64,000 nucleotides of DNA from Chryseobacterium sp. MFBS3-17 (GCF_020687745.1 NZ_JAJEWK010000007.1:1-64000), one strand, 5' to 3'. Counted from the stretch's first letter, positions 45,401 to 54,168 are shown. Translations and numbers: made by a program. The notes: a model not told the origin generated them from the letters alone.

Positions 45401-47212
45401 ATGCGAAATCAACAAGATTCTATTTTCGAATCACAGGTGCTGGGTCATCCCTCCGCTTTGTTTGTGCTATTTTTCACTGAAATGTGGGAGCGTTTTTCCT
45501 TCTATGGAATGCGGGTGTTGCTGGTACTGTTCCTCACCGCCGCTATGGTGTCTGACAATCCGGGCTGGGAGTGGCCGCGCGAAAATGCACTGGCCCTCAT
45601 CGGAACCTACGGTTCTTTGCTGTACCTCACGCCGCTCATTGGTGGGTACGTGGCCGACAGGTTTACCGGCTACCGCCTGGCCGTGGTCATCGGTTGTGTA
45701 ATCATGACACTGGGGCATGCCGCAATGGCCGTGGAAACCAAAGGTTTTTTCTATCTGGGTCTGGGACTGCTGGTCATAGGAACCGGGTTCTTTAAACCGA
45801 ATATCACGTCCATTATTTCCACCATGTATAAGGGCAAAAATGAGAAAAAAGACGGTGCCTACACCATTTTCTATATGGGGGTAAATGCCGGTGCTTTCTT
45901 CGGAATGATGCTTTGTGGTTACCTGGGCGAGAACTTCGGGTGGTCCTGGGGCTTTGGTCTTGCAGGGATTTTTATGATGCTGGGCTGTCTGCAGTTCTGG
46001 CTGGCCAAACCTATTTTTGGGGACATCGGCGGGCCGCCTTCTAAAGTGAAGCAACTGCAGAATGAAGAAAATCTGCATACGCCGGATGATGCAGCACCAG
46101 CTGAAGCAGCAGCCGGTGGAGCTGTGGTGGTGGATGAGGCTACCGATAAAAGAAACCCTTTCAAAGTGTTTGATTATGTTCTCATTGTGGTCTCTGCCGT
46201 AGGCGGACTGCTTTTCCTTTTTAATGATCCGCTGGAGAAAATTGAAAAGATCAACCTCCTGCCGTTTACGGTAGGAAGCCTCAGCGGTACCCATTTCGTA
46301 GTACTTGTGGCGCTCACCTGCTTCCTGGTATTATTGATTTCCCGAATTTCCAGATATTCCCGAATTACGCGGGACCGGATTATCGCAGTGTGTTTCTGCG
46401 GACTGTTTACGGTCTTCTTTTTCATGGCTTTTGAGCAGTCTCTGGGTTCCATGACCATTTTTGCAGACAGTTATACCGACCGGGAACTGGTGGGTTCTGC
46501 CGCTATGGTTTTCAAAATTATTGATGCCCTGCTTACTACGGTGCCACTCATCATCATCACCTGGGTGTTGCTGAAACTCTTTGGCCAAACTTTTGCTAAG
46601 ATCAGCGTTTCCAATATTTTCCTTGGAATTGCTTTCCTGGGCATCTGGGCATTGGTACTGTTCCGTCTGTATAATAAGTTTTCCGAGCCTGGAAATACCA
46701 TAGATGCTTCCTGGTTTGCCATCCTGAACTCTTTCTTCATCATTTCTCTGGCACCGCTGTTTTCGAAATGGTGGGAGAGTAAATACAACCCGAGTGCGGG
46801 GATGAAGTATGGCTTCGGACTGGTACTTCTGGGGATTGGTTTTGCAATTCTGGCCTATGGCGCCTGGGAAATCCCGCAGGGAGCCATGACCGCTAAAGTG
46901 AGCATGATTTTCCTGATTCTGGCCTATCTTTTCCACACCATGGGCGAACTGTGCATGTCACCTCTGGGCCTGTCTTACGTGAGTAAGCTGGTGCCACCGC
47001 GCATGATTGGCTTCATGTTCGGTGTGTGGTATCTCGCTATTGCGGTAGGGCAAAAATCTGCCGGTGCCATGGGTGGGATGATTGATAAAATATCCAACGA
47101 ATACTCCATAGGAACGTTCTTCCTGATTTTTGCAATAGTTCCAATCGGTATGGGAATCGTAGCCATGCTGCTGAGTCCTGTGATGAAGAAACTGATGCAC
47201 GGAATCCGTTAA
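45401..47212 (+). CDS. POT-family proton-dependent oligopeptide transporter
   Basis: A 603-residue MFS/POT transporter importing di- and tripeptides with protons. It shows the family signature near the N-terminus, FFTEMWERFSFYGMRVLL (ExxER-like), then LTPLIGGYVADRFTGYR and GTGFFKPNITSIISTMYK (PTR2 signature), with 12-14 hydrophobic helices. A cytosolic loop at about 215-260 is Ala/Glu-rich. The start at 45401 (MRNQQDSIFESQVLGHP) is typical; the 33-residue upstream extension is GC-rich leader. The gene lies between inverted copies B and C of the hairpin element; copy C begins at its stop codon. Confidence 0.93.
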   Translation: MRNQQDSIFESQVLGHPSALFVLFFTEMWERFSFYGMRVLLVLFLTAAMVSDNPGWEWPRENALALIGTYGSLLYLTPLIGGYVADRFTGYRLAVVIGCVIMTLGHAAMAVETKGFFYLGLGLLVIGTGFFKPNITSIISTMYKGKNEKKDGAYTIFYMGVNAGAFFGMMLCGYLGENFGWSWGFGLAGIFMMLGCLQFWLAKPIFGDIGGPPSKVKQLQNEENLHTPDDAAPAEAAAGGAVVVDEATDKRNPFKVFDYVLIVVSAVGGLLFLFNDPLEKIEKINLLPFTVGSLSGTHFVVLVALTCFLVLLISRISRYSRITRDRIIAVCFCGLFTVFFFMAFEQSLGSMTIFADSYTDRELVGSAAMVFKIIDALLTTVPLIIITWVLLKLFGQTFAKISVSNIFLGIAFLGIWALVLFRLYNKFSEPGNTIDASWFAILNSFFIISLAPLFSKWWESKYNPSAGMKYGFGLVLLGIGFAILAYGAWEIPQGAMTAKVSMIFLILAYLFHTMGELCMSPLGLSYVSKLVPPRMIGFMFGVWYLAIAVGQKSAGAMGGMIDKISNEYSIGTFFLIFAIVPIGMGIVAMLLSPVMKKLMHGIR

Positions 47213-47327
47213 TTTTTTAGGAGCATTGCGCGAGGTGGTTCTTTCACCGGTTCCACCCGCTCTCCGCTATTACTCCTCCAGAAAGCCCACGGTTTAAACC
47301 GTGGGCTTTCTGTGCGGGGTAGCCGCT
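47213..47327 (-). repeat. Dispersed hairpin element, copy C (inverted)
   Basis: On the minus strand it reads AGCGGCTACCCCGCA, a perfect 34-nt palindrome (47279-47312; arms CAGAAAGCCCACGGTTT and complement), GAGGAGTAATAGCGGAGAGC, then ...CGCGCAATGCTCCTAAAAAAT, which also matches the end of copy A. The palindrome has exactly the same length as in copy B but a different sequence. Confidence 0.8.
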
Positions 47328-47428
47328 GTGATCGGGGCTGGGAGTGCGGGTGGCGGGAGATCAGACGCTGACCGGCCATAGTTTTTCATCCTGAACAGAG
47401 TTTTGGATTATTGTTGTCAACTGTTAGG

Positions 47429-47446
47429 CCATGGTTAAAACCATGG
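47429..47446. repeat. Palindromic hairpin
   Basis: CCATGGTT-AA-AACCATGG, followed by a T-rich stretch. It lies between the POT and LysM genes and could serve as a terminator for the convergent pair. Confidence 0.45.
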
Positions 47447-47457
47447 GTTACTGGTTT

Positions 47458-48498
47458 TTACTCATTAGATTGCATTTTCTCCGTCTGTACACGGTGCCTC
47501 CGGTACAGTTCGCCTTCATGATAGAGTTCGGTAGTGAGTTCCGCAGAAATCAGTTTTCCGCTGTGCTTATGCGTGCGGTACAGGATGGAAATGGTCCCTT
47601 CTACCGGAGTTTCTGCAGGATCGGGCAAACGCTGTCCCCGCAAGATTTCCTCCAGTGAAATGGAATCCTGAATGGAGCCGGAGAGGGTGGTGGTCACGGT
47701 TTCTTCGTCACTGTGATCATAAGATGCATGCATCTGGCAGGATACGGGAAAGGAATTCGGGACGAAATGAAAAGATTCATTCCAGGGTTCTTTCCGGTAA
47801 AACCACTTGCGGTCCGGAAAGAGCAGCCGAGACAGAGGTTTGTTTAAAAAGAGGTGGTTCAGGCGCTCCGTATCTGCCAGATTTGCTGAAAACAGATCAA
47901 AATACCGGGCAAAGATTTCACCATTGAAATACGCCTCCAGTTCAGCCCGGCTGTCACTGAATTTTGTGAGTAATTCTTCAGGCTCTGATATTTGGCGGGC
48001 ACCTGGTGATGCAATGATAAGCGGCACCGGCGAAATACGGTCCATACATGCCAGTGCGACAGTGCTCATTTTGTCATCGGGTGCGGTACCGTCTTTGGTG
48101 TGGCTGTGGCAACGCACGGAAATGAGGAGGCTGCCCGGGGCGTTGGGAGCGCTTTCTGCCGGTTCTAGGTCTGCGGTATAGCGGATGCTGGTTTCCGGAC
48201 CGGTGTTTTGCATGCAACTTTCGGACACGGTGTAAACTGCAGCATAGAACTTTTTGTCGGGGTAGTGAGAAGGCCGCTCGGGCAGTTGTTCGGCCAGAAT
48301 CTGCTCCTCAGATTTATATGATTTCGGGATGATCAGTGTACGGATGCCCAGCAAATCATTAAACCAGACTTTGTCCATTTTGCCACAGTTCCGGTTATGG
48401 AAATCCTTCAGTTGCTCCCGGGTCATACCGGTTTGCGCAGCCACACGCTCCAGTGTGTCGCCGGGTTTTACTTGATATTCAATCAGGTTATCATCCAT
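47458..48498 (-). CDS. LysM-domain protein of unknown function
   Basis: A 346-residue protein with one N-terminal LysM domain at about residues 6-58 (IEYQVKPGDTLERVAAQTGMTREQLKDFH, ending LLGIRTLIIP). No signal peptide precedes it, so it is either cytosolic or exported by another route. The remaining about 290 residues show no recognised domain; segments such as RKWFYRKEPWNESFHFVP and LEAYFNGEIFARYFDLFSAN suggest a folded domain. LysM without a signal peptide is seen in phage-tail and contractile-system baseplate proteins, but no such genes are adjacent. The last gene before the tRNA-Ser. Confidence 0.75.
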   Translation of the reverse strand: MDDNLIEYQVKPGDTLERVAAQTGMTREQLKDFHNRNCGKMDKVWFNDLLGIRTLIIPKSYKSEEQILAEQLPERPSHYPDKKFYAAVYTVSESCMQNTGPETSIRYTADLEPAESAPNAPGSLLISVRCHSHTKDGTAPDDKMSTVALACMDRISPVPLIIASPGARQISEPEELLTKFSDSRAELEAYFNGEIFARYFDLFSANLADTERLNHLFLNKPLSRLLFPDRKWFYRKEPWNESFHFVPNSFPVSCQMHASYDHSDEETVTTTLSGSIQDSISLEEILRGQRLPDPAETPVEGTISILYRTHKHSGKLISAELTTELYHEGELYRRHRVQTEKMQSNE

Positions 48499-48766
48499 AT
48501 CATCGCGTTTTACTAGTACAAAATCGGATTAAATTTAAAGAAAAGGACGTATCCGGCAAAAGGATGATATGAAAAAGTCTTATAATTTCCTGACGTAAAA
48601 TTGTGGTGATGAGTGCGGAAGCCCAATTGTTGAAACGCAGAACAGAATCAGAACTGCTTTTTATTTCTTTTCGTGGCAAGTTTCGTCAAATTGTGGGACA
48701 TCTCTGTTCAGAATCTGTCAAATAACGAACGGTAATGAAAATTCCCTGAAATTTCTCTGTTAAAAT

Positions 48767-48797
48767 TTTGCGGGATTGCGGGAAGGTCTTATATTTG
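48767..48797 (+). promoter_or_regulatory. Promoter of tRNA-Ser
   Basis: TTTG (48767-48770), a 19-bp spacer and TATATTTG (48790-48797) match the Bacteroidota consensus exactly. The tRNA starts 31 bp after the -7 box. The gap 48499-48766 between the LysM gene and this promoter shows nothing else. Confidence 0.8.
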
Positions 48798-48827
48798 CAC
48801 CACTGAAAACGGAACTACCGTTTTTTG

Positions 48828-48912
48828 GGAGAAATGGCAGAGTGGTCGATTGCGGCAGTCTTGAAAACTGTTGACTGTAACAGGTCCGGGGGTTCGAATC
48901 CCTCTTTCTCCG
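48828..48912 (+). tRNA. tRNA-Ser (anticodon TGA)
   Basis: Acceptor GGAGAAA (48828-48834) pairs with TTTCTCC (48905-48911), with discriminator G at 48912. The anticodon stem GCAGT/ACTGT encloses CTTGAAA, giving TGA. A long variable arm marks a class II tRNA, and the T-arm contains GGTTCGAATCC. CCA is not encoded. The DNA composition changes just after the gene, which makes it the likely integration site of the downstream island. Confidence 0.96.
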
Positions 48913-48954
48913 CAAACAACGCTAAAAATCAATGATTTAACAAGAGCGGGGACT

Positions 48955-48992
48955 AAAACAGGGACTTCAAGTCCCTGTTTTTTTTTTTATCG
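48955..48992 (+). terminator. Terminator downstream of tRNA-Ser
   Basis: AAAACAGGGAC (48955-48965) and GTCCCTGTTTT (48971-48981), loop TTCAA, followed by a long T run. The 210 bp between it and the ThiF gene end (49204) hold no gene that I can support. Confidence 0.85.
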
Positions 48993-49203
48993 TATTTTTT
49001 ACTTCGACAACTTTAATAAAAAGTTAGAATGAAAATAAAGCTCCAGCTTTCCCAAAACAAGTCCGCAACCTTTTTTCAAAAACAATGCAAAGTTCATAGG
49101 GAAGATGTTTTAGAAATGTGGTTGCTCAAATATTCTGCAAAAATGCGTTTCCGATCGAAGCGAGGAATTGCATTTTTGCCGCACGAACTTTCCATTGGAA
49201 AAT

Positions 49204-50061
49204 CTATAATTTCAAAGGTTGGGAATTGAAGTTTTTCAAATTGAGAAAAAATCCTCTATTTTTGGTAAGTCCGTTTCGAAATAGATTCCAAAATAGTGAA
49301 CATCCTATTTGTGCTAAAGTAGAGTTGATAAATAAATCCTGCTTTTTCAATGCTTCGGCTAAACTACAACTTGGCGTGTCGTCTTTACTTTCGGATTGAG
49401 TTAGAAGTTCCCGAAATTCTTCGGTAACGAAAGTTAAATTTTCAACGGTTTCATATTTTTCAGAGTTCGGTTGTCGAATATTTCCAATCGTGGATAAAAT
49501 AACCTGTCCTGTAAACTGGCTGTTACCAAAATCCATCCAATATTTGGGTTGATTTCTGTAACCACGATTCATATTTTTAAATTCGTTTAAAATGTCAGCG
49601 ATTTCAAAACGGGATTTTATATTATCTACACATGAAATGTAAATCGCAGATTGCATGTTGTTCTTTAATTTTCCTAAACTATGCCTCTTAAATTTTTGAG
49701 TTTCTGCCTTCCAATTTGTTATGAAAAATCGGTTAGTTCGATTGATTAGTGTCACTGATTTTGGTAAACCCAATTCACTTTCCGCAAAAAGTTGACGCCC
49801 TAAATTGGCTTCTGTAATTATGTCATCGTCCCATAATCTTACTGATAATCCTGCGTGCCCTAACTCAACTAAAGCATGGTTCATTCTCGCTAATGCCGTC
49901 AAAACTTGTGAACCAGTTCCACCTACTCCAATCAAATTAAGTTCAATCGGATTTGTGGAATTTAGCAAATCGTTATCCACGAAATGGACTTTCGTTTTTC
50001 TTTCTTCCAAAAAAACAACATCGTCCGAATTTCTACATTTTTCTTCTTTGTTAATCATCAC
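49204..50061 (-). CDS. PRTRC system ThiF-family protein
   Basis: A 285-residue E1/ThiF/MoeB-fold adenylyltransferase-like protein. The nucleotide-binding loop LNLIGVGGTGSQVLTALARMNHAL (GxGxxG) is near residues 42-65, followed by VRLWDDDIITEANLGRQLF, which carries the conserved D and N/R positions of ThiF enzymes. In PRTRC (ParB-related, ThiF-related cassette) systems this gene accompanies small proteins B, C, E and F on plasmids and integrative elements; the function is unknown. It overlaps the end of the protein B gene by 4 bp. Last gene of the leftward cassette. Confidence 0.9.
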   Translation of the reverse strand: MMINKEEKCRNSDDVVFLEERKTKVHFVDNDLLNSTNPIELNLIGVGGTGSQVLTALARMNHALVELGHAGLSVRLWDDDIITEANLGRQLFAESELGLPKSVTLINRTNRFFITNWKAETQKFKRHSLGKLKNNMQSAIYISCVDNIKSRFEIADILNEFKNMNRGYRNQPKYWMDFGNSQFTGQVILSTIGNIRQPNSEKYETVENLTFVTEEFRELLTQSESKDDTPSCSLAEALKKQDLFINSTLAQIGCSLFWNLFRNGLTKNRGFFLNLKNFNSQPLKL

Positions 50062-50801
50062 AATAGGTTTTTTAAAGTTAGTTTAGAATCAATGAGAATA
50101 TTGGTTGGAAATGAGTTTTTGTTTTGAATTAAATCTTTCCAAATTTGTACACAATTTCCTTGTATCGGATTATGACCATTCATCAAATGACTGAAATACG
50201 AATTGAAAAAATAATTTTCCCAACTTTCGATGAATTCTTCGAGGGAAAGTGATTTTTTAATTCTTACATCCACTGTTCCCATACAAACTTTTCCGTCCTT
50301 GTAAATATTGAAAAACGGAGCGTGAAAAAGTGACGTATTTTCATTCGGTCTTTTGCTGGATTTCAAAGCAAATATTTTCAATCCAAATTTATCAGCACAC
50401 CAAAGAACTGAAGGGACATTGGCTTTTCCATTAGGAATGGCTAAATTTTTTACAAAGAACAATTCTCTTTTTTGTGCTTTGGAAAACCAAATTACTTTTC
50501 CATTGTTCGAAGAATCGAGGTAGAGAACATTAATTGGTAAAAGTCCTTTTGGCTTTAGAAAAGTCTTCTCTTTTTCGGTTTGGATTTGAAGTGATTGAGA
50601 AAGGTTTTTGGCTTCTCGTACAGACAAAGGCTGAGCGTTGATTGGACTTCCATTTTCGTCCATATCGAAATACTCGACATAAGGTTCAGCATTTGGATTT
50701 TTAGATTGATATAATACCAATGCAGATTGAGGATGATATAACGTTCCGAATTGCTTTTCAACGTCTATAATTTCGTTTTCTTTGACTGTATTTGTTTTCA
50801 T
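50058..50801 (-). CDS. PRTRC system protein B
   Basis: A 247-residue protein matching the PRTRC protein B pattern: LYHPQSALVLYQ near the N-terminus, LLPINVLYLDSSNNGKVIWFSKAQKRELFF in the middle, and RPNENTSLFHAPFFNIYKDGKVCMGTVDV towards the C-terminus. No catalytic function is known for the family. It lies between the F-like and ThiF genes, as in other PRTRC cassettes, and overlaps ThiF by 4 bp. Confidence 0.87.
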   Translation of the reverse strand: MKTNTVKENEIIDVEKQFGTLYHPQSALVLYQSKNPNAEPYVEYFDMDENGSPINAQPLSVREAKNLSQSLQIQTEKEKTFLKPKGLLPINVLYLDSSNNGKVIWFSKAQKRELFFVKNLAIPNGKANVPSVLWCADKFGLKIFALKSSKRPNENTSLFHAPFFNIYKDGKVCMGTVDVRIKKSLSLEEFIESWENYFFNSYFSHLMNGHNPIQGNCVQIWKDLIQNKNSFPTNILIDSKLTLKNLL

Positions 50802-50836
50802 TTTTTTTACTAAATTTTAGGTTTTATTCAAGTAAA

Positions 50837-52027
50837 TTATTTGCTCAAAAGATAAATCAGTTGATTCATCAATTCAAAAAGACGGGTTTCAAAATCGAGA
50901 TTGTTTTGGTTAAGACTTTTTCCGTCAAAAACCATAGAAACGATGGGTTCTTGAACTTCTCCGTATTCGTTAAATTCATTGTTGACCATTTCAATAATTT
51001 GGTCGGAAATCAATCCTTTGTTATCGGCATAAAACGAAATGTATTTGTCCATTGAAATCACGGTTTCTTCGTTGTAATATTCTTCATCGACAATATTTTG
51101 ATGATTGACCTCATTGTTAAAATGAGCATTTCGATACAGATGTTCTTCGGGATATTGTTGATACAATTCAAAAACTTGTTCCGCTAAAAGGAAACATTCT
51201 TGGCCAAATTCATTTTCGGATTTGAATTGATTTAATCTTTCGGAAAACCGAATTAAATTCTGAGAATTTGCAATTTTTCGCTCTATAAAATCGCCAATCA
51301 TTTCAGCAGTTTTCAGTTCTTTATTATGCAGATTGGTTTCTTCTCTGACATCATCTTGTTCAACCCAATCGTTGAGTATTTCATACAGCCAATGAAGGTA
51401 TGAATCTTCGTTTCGGTAATACGAAACTCCTACATTTCGGTACAGATAAGTGCATACAGATAACAATAAATGAGCAGTTTTCTTTCGCTTTTTGTCTTTG
51501 AGCAATTTATAAAGTGGAACAACCGGAATGTAAAACAAACTTGTTCCTGTATCACAGCGTTCTTCACTTGCGATTGAAAGTTTTCCGATTCTTTTTATCA
51601 ACTGAATGTTGTTCCAATTTTCGACATTATTTTGCAGTATATGTTCGATGTTCCAAAGAGATAATGAAATGTTATAGGGATAGTCAAAATCTTGTGTTTG
51701 CATTGGTTCTAGCCCGTAATGTTCTGATAGTTCTGAAAGCGATTGATAAAAACTCTTTTCTTCTTTTTCAGTTTCCTTTTTGGTCTGAACATTTTTATCT
51801 GCTGTACACACTTCACTTTCTCTGAACTTTGGTAGAAAAGTAGTCTTTAAAAAACCATTGGAAGTTGGTTTGCAGGAACGGATTTTCTTTGGTCTTTTCT
51901 GATTTCTGACGAATCTTTGCTCAGCTTCATCCAATCTGCAAATTGCAGTAACTGATGATGAAGCTGTTTTTGTTTTTTTTCTTCGGGAATTTCGATTTTT
52001 CCCGATATGATTTTTCGTTGCATTCAT
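50837..52027 (-). CDS. PRTRC system protein F-like
   Basis: A 396-residue protein. Residues 1-95 are basic and probably disordered (KNRNSRRKKTKTASSS). From about 100 on it is helical and acidic, with HYGLEPMQTQDFDYPYNISLSLWNIEH and YFIPVVPLYKLL-like segments (here LFYIPVVPLYKLLKDKK). The call as protein F rests on its place between proteins C and B and its size; no diagnostic motif was recognised. Start: Met at 52027 is preferred; the upstream extension to 52099 is made of short repeats typical of intergenic DNA in this island. Confidence 0.65.
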   Translation of the reverse strand: MNATKNHIGKNRNSRRKKTKTASSSVTAICRLDEAEQRFVRNQKRPKKIRSCKPTSNGFLKTTFLPKFRESEVCTADKNVQTKKETEKEEKSFYQSLSELSEHYGLEPMQTQDFDYPYNISLSLWNIEHILQNNVENWNNIQLIKRIGKLSIASEERCDTGTSLFYIPVVPLYKLLKDKKRKKTAHLLLSVCTYLYRNVGVSYYRNEDSYLHWLYEILNDWVEQDDVREETNLHNKELKTAEMIGDFIERKIANSQNLIRFSERLNQFKSENEFGQECFLLAEQVFELYQQYPEEHLYRNAHFNNEVNHQNIVDEEYYNEETVISMDKYISFYADNKGLISDQIIEMVNNEFNEYGEVQEPIVSMVFDGKSLNQNNLDFETRLFELMNQLIYLLSK

Positions 52028-52116
52028 TTTTTTGATTTGGTTAATGGTTTCTGTTAATGGTTGTTGATTAATAATCGAAAAAATTCTATCAACTATCAAC
52101 CAACATAGGTTAACTA

Positions 52117-52335
52117 TTATCCTTTCGTTCCCATTACACTTTCAAATCGGTATTGAATAGTATCATCTTTGATTTGAGGTGCAGAAATTTTGGCTGTGGT
52201 TAAAATCGGATACGTATTGGCGTAAAAATTCATGACTGATTCAACGCTCCATTTTGGTTCTGGGTCGGTCAATCGGATTTCTTGTCCATTGTCTTTCAAA
52301 ATGAAAACTCTTTCTAATTGTGTTGCAAGTAACAT
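52117..52335 (-). CDS. PRTRC system protein C
   Basis: A 72-residue protein with the typical protein C layout: LERVFILKDNGQEIRLTDPEPKWSVESVMNFYANTYPILTTAKISAPQI. It is similar to the short domain that accompanies PRTRC ThiF cassettes. It starts 11 bp after the end of protein E. Function unknown. Confidence 0.85.
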   Translation of the reverse strand: MLLATQLERVFILKDNGQEIRLTDPEPKWSVESVMNFYANTYPILTTAKISAPQIKDDTIQYRFESVMGTKG

Positions 52336-52346
52336 TTTTCGGATTT

Positions 52347-52898
52347 TTAAAGTTGAGTTTCAGTTAAATTTTCGTTTGTTGGTTCAGTAAAAAGACTGGG
52401 TGCAAAGTGTTTTTCATACTCGTCCTGCTTCTTTCGGATAGTTTCGGCATAATCGGGATATTCCGACATTTTCGGAAGTGCACACCACGCTTCTTTGTAC
52501 TTCTGTTCTTTTTCGAGAGTTTCGGCTTTTTGTAAAGCATCTTTGTATTTTTTGCCTTTGGCTTCCTTTTCCTTCTTCTCATTATCGACTTTCTCTTTCT
52601 CCATTGCCGATTTTCTCTTGGCTTCTTCAAGTTGCTTTAGAAAACTTTCCATATCCACCATCAATCCCGAAGCGTTTTGTAACGGTGTTGTGATATTTTC
52701 AAAAAAACCATTGTCCAATTCTTCCGCTGTTCCCCTTAAATTAAGGGGCGGAATCAGTTTCTTGGCTTCGTCCCCGCATTGCTCGTTTTTGAGCAATAGG
52801 GAAACAACAAAATTATTGTCTGTGGTTGGGGTAAAAGTGAGATGTAAATCGCCTGTGAGATTAAGTTTGGCAATTTGTCTAAAAAAATTGGTTTGCAT
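52347..52898 (-). CDS. PRTRC system protein E
   Basis: A 183-residue protein. The N-terminal 70 residues match the PRTRC E beta-rich domain (LNLTGDLHLTFTPTTDNNFVVSLLL, then LNLRGTAEELDNGFFENI). Residues about 90-150 form a lysine/glutamate-rich coiled coil (EEAKRKSAMEKEKVDNEKK). The C-terminal tail is polar. It precedes protein C in the same operon. Function unknown. Confidence 0.87.
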   Translation of the reverse strand: MQTNFFRQIAKLNLTGDLHLTFTPTTDNNFVVSLLLKNEQCGDEAKKLIPPLNLRGTAEELDNGFFENITTPLQNASGLMVDMESFLKQLEEAKRKSAMEKEKVDNEKKEKEAKGKKYKDALQKAETLEKEQKYKEAWCALPKMSEYPDYAETIRKKQDEYEKHFAPSLFTEPTNENLTETQL

Positions 52899-52963
52899 TT
52901 TCTTTAAATTTTAAATGGTGAATTTTGAATTTTGAGTGAAGGTTTCTGTTCAATTGATGAAAA

Positions 52964-53359
52964 TTAAAAGGGTAAATCGTCTTCTGTTTCTTCGAGCAAA
53001 TTGGTTGTTTTTTGAGGTTTTTCGGTTGGATGTTCGTCTGAATATTGTTTTTTCGCGACTCCGTGTAATTTGATGTTTGAGGTATGGAAATTCATTCCCG
53101 AACGGATTTCTCCATCGTTTCCAATCCAAGCCGAAGAACTTGCCCTGCCCGAAAGTTCCACCAAAGTTCCTTTGGTTAAGATTTTTACCACGTTTGGACT
53201 TATCCAATACGAACAATTGAAATAGGTCGTTTGTTCCACTCTTTCGCCTTGTTTGTTTCGGTAACTGTCATTGATGGCGACTGAGAAATTCACGACTTGT
53301 TTGTCGTTTTTCAAGGTGTTGATTTCTGCGTTTTTGGTAATTCTTCCGATGATGTTCAT
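52964..53359 (-). CDS. ssb: Single-stranded DNA-binding protein
   Basis: A 131-residue OB-fold SSB. It opens MNIIGRITKNAEINTLKNDKQVVNFSVAIND, includes TTYFNCSYWISPNVVKILTKGTLVELSGR, and ends with the acidic interaction tip EDDLPF. It is smaller than the chromosomal type, as usual for mobile-element SSBs. First gene of the leftward PRTRC operon, consistent with a role in ssDNA handling during transfer or replication. Confidence 0.93.
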   Translation of the reverse strand: MNIIGRITKNAEINTLKNDKQVVNFSVAINDSYRNKQGERVEQTTYFNCSYWISPNVVKILTKGTLVELSGRASSSAWIGNDGEIRSGMNFHTSNIKLHGVAKKQYSDEHPTEKPQKTTNLLEETEDDLPF

Positions 53360-53459
53360 AATTTTTCGTTTTAAATTGTTAATATTTTAGTTGATAGTTG
53401 TCTGTTTTCAGTTGATTGAATTTTCTGTTAAATTGATTTGGTATCGAGGACACTTGGCT

Positions 53460-53798
53460 TTATTCTTTGTTTTTTACTAAAGTGGAAAAGCATAATTTGT
53501 CCTTACTTTTTTCTGATTTTATTGATGTTAAAGAGCGACTGCTATTCAAATTGATTCGTACAACTGAGGTTTCGACTTTTTCTTTGCCAACACCAAAGGA
53601 CAGTTTCAGACACACAAAACCCGATTCGGTTCCGCTAAAAAATAACAGAATACGAATAGGGCTCGAAATCTTTTTGTCCGTAGGATTTAGGAGTTTCTGA
53701 AAAAATGAGTGGAGCCTGTGGAAAGAATTTTTTGAGATACCCAAAAAGATTTTTTTAAGTGAATGAAGCTGTCCAAAATTTGCAACAGTAAAAAGCAA
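53460..53798 (-). pseudogene. Weak open frame, possible remnant
   Basis: A 112-codon minus-strand frame beginning MLFTVANFGQLHS. The same words appear in the second direct repeat (minus strand near 58700-58725: LFTIENFGWLSF), so this is a repeated coding-like fragment rather than noise. No family recognised and no clear start signal. The 810-bp gap 53360-54168 otherwise contains only the repeat and a promoter. Confidence 0.25.
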
Positions 53799-53850
53799 AA
53801 ACCGCTGTTGGAAGCGGTTTGTTATTGAGGTCGAGGGTAAATGAAATTAG
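53751..53850 (+). repeat. Imperfect direct repeat, left copy
   Basis: About 100 bp resembling 58681-58780, with shared words TCCAAAATTT, CAA.AGTAAA, TTGGAAG.GGTTTGTTA.TGAG and a closing TTAG. It contains the hairpin AAACCGCT-GTTGGA-AGCGGTTT, which could terminate leftward transcription. With its partner it brackets the seven-gene operon. Confidence 0.65.
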
Positions 53851-54119
53851 GAGAAAGTATTGGGGAAATAGGTTCTTAGTTACAACTTATAAAATTCAAG
53901 CTTTCCTTTGCTAATAAATTTAGCGAAAGCATCAATTTAACTGTAATTAGATTTCAAATCTTTGGGGTTTTGCAATTATTTTAATTTGATGGCGAAGGTT
54001 TTGGGGTGATCTTTTTTAATAGTTGAGAATCAAAAATCAAAGTGCGATTGTAACAAAGTGGTAGTGAGGATTTGTTTGGCTGGGAGTGTCAAACTATTTT
54101 GAAATAAATAGATAAAAAA

Positions 54120-54151
54120 TTTGCATTGTATGAAAATCTTACATAAATTTG
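54120..54151 (+). promoter_or_regulatory. Promoter of the hypermodification-like operon
   Basis: TTTG (54120-54123), a 20-bp spacer and TAAATTTG (54144-54151) give a near-perfect Bacteroidota promoter ending 17 bp before the first ATG. Confidence 0.75.
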
Positions 54152-54168
54152 TACGAAATTGATACAAT
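54125..54168. promoter_or_regulatory. Operator-like half-sites around the operon promoter
   Basis: ATTGTAT (54125-54131) and its inverted copy ATACAAT (54162-54168) flank the -7 box. A third TTGTA (54149-54153) overlaps the box. The XRE protein encoded second in the operon is the natural candidate to bind them. Confidence 0.5.

Noticed and set aside
49029-49229. A 66-codon frame between the tRNA-Ser terminator and the ThiF gene
   Set aside because: No promoter, no family resemblance, and it runs into the end of the ThiF gene on the other strand.
53467-53700. A 77-codon plus-strand frame in the gap before the operon
   Set aside because: No recognisable protein features or start signal, and it overlaps a minus-strand frame supported slightly better by the repeat at 58700.
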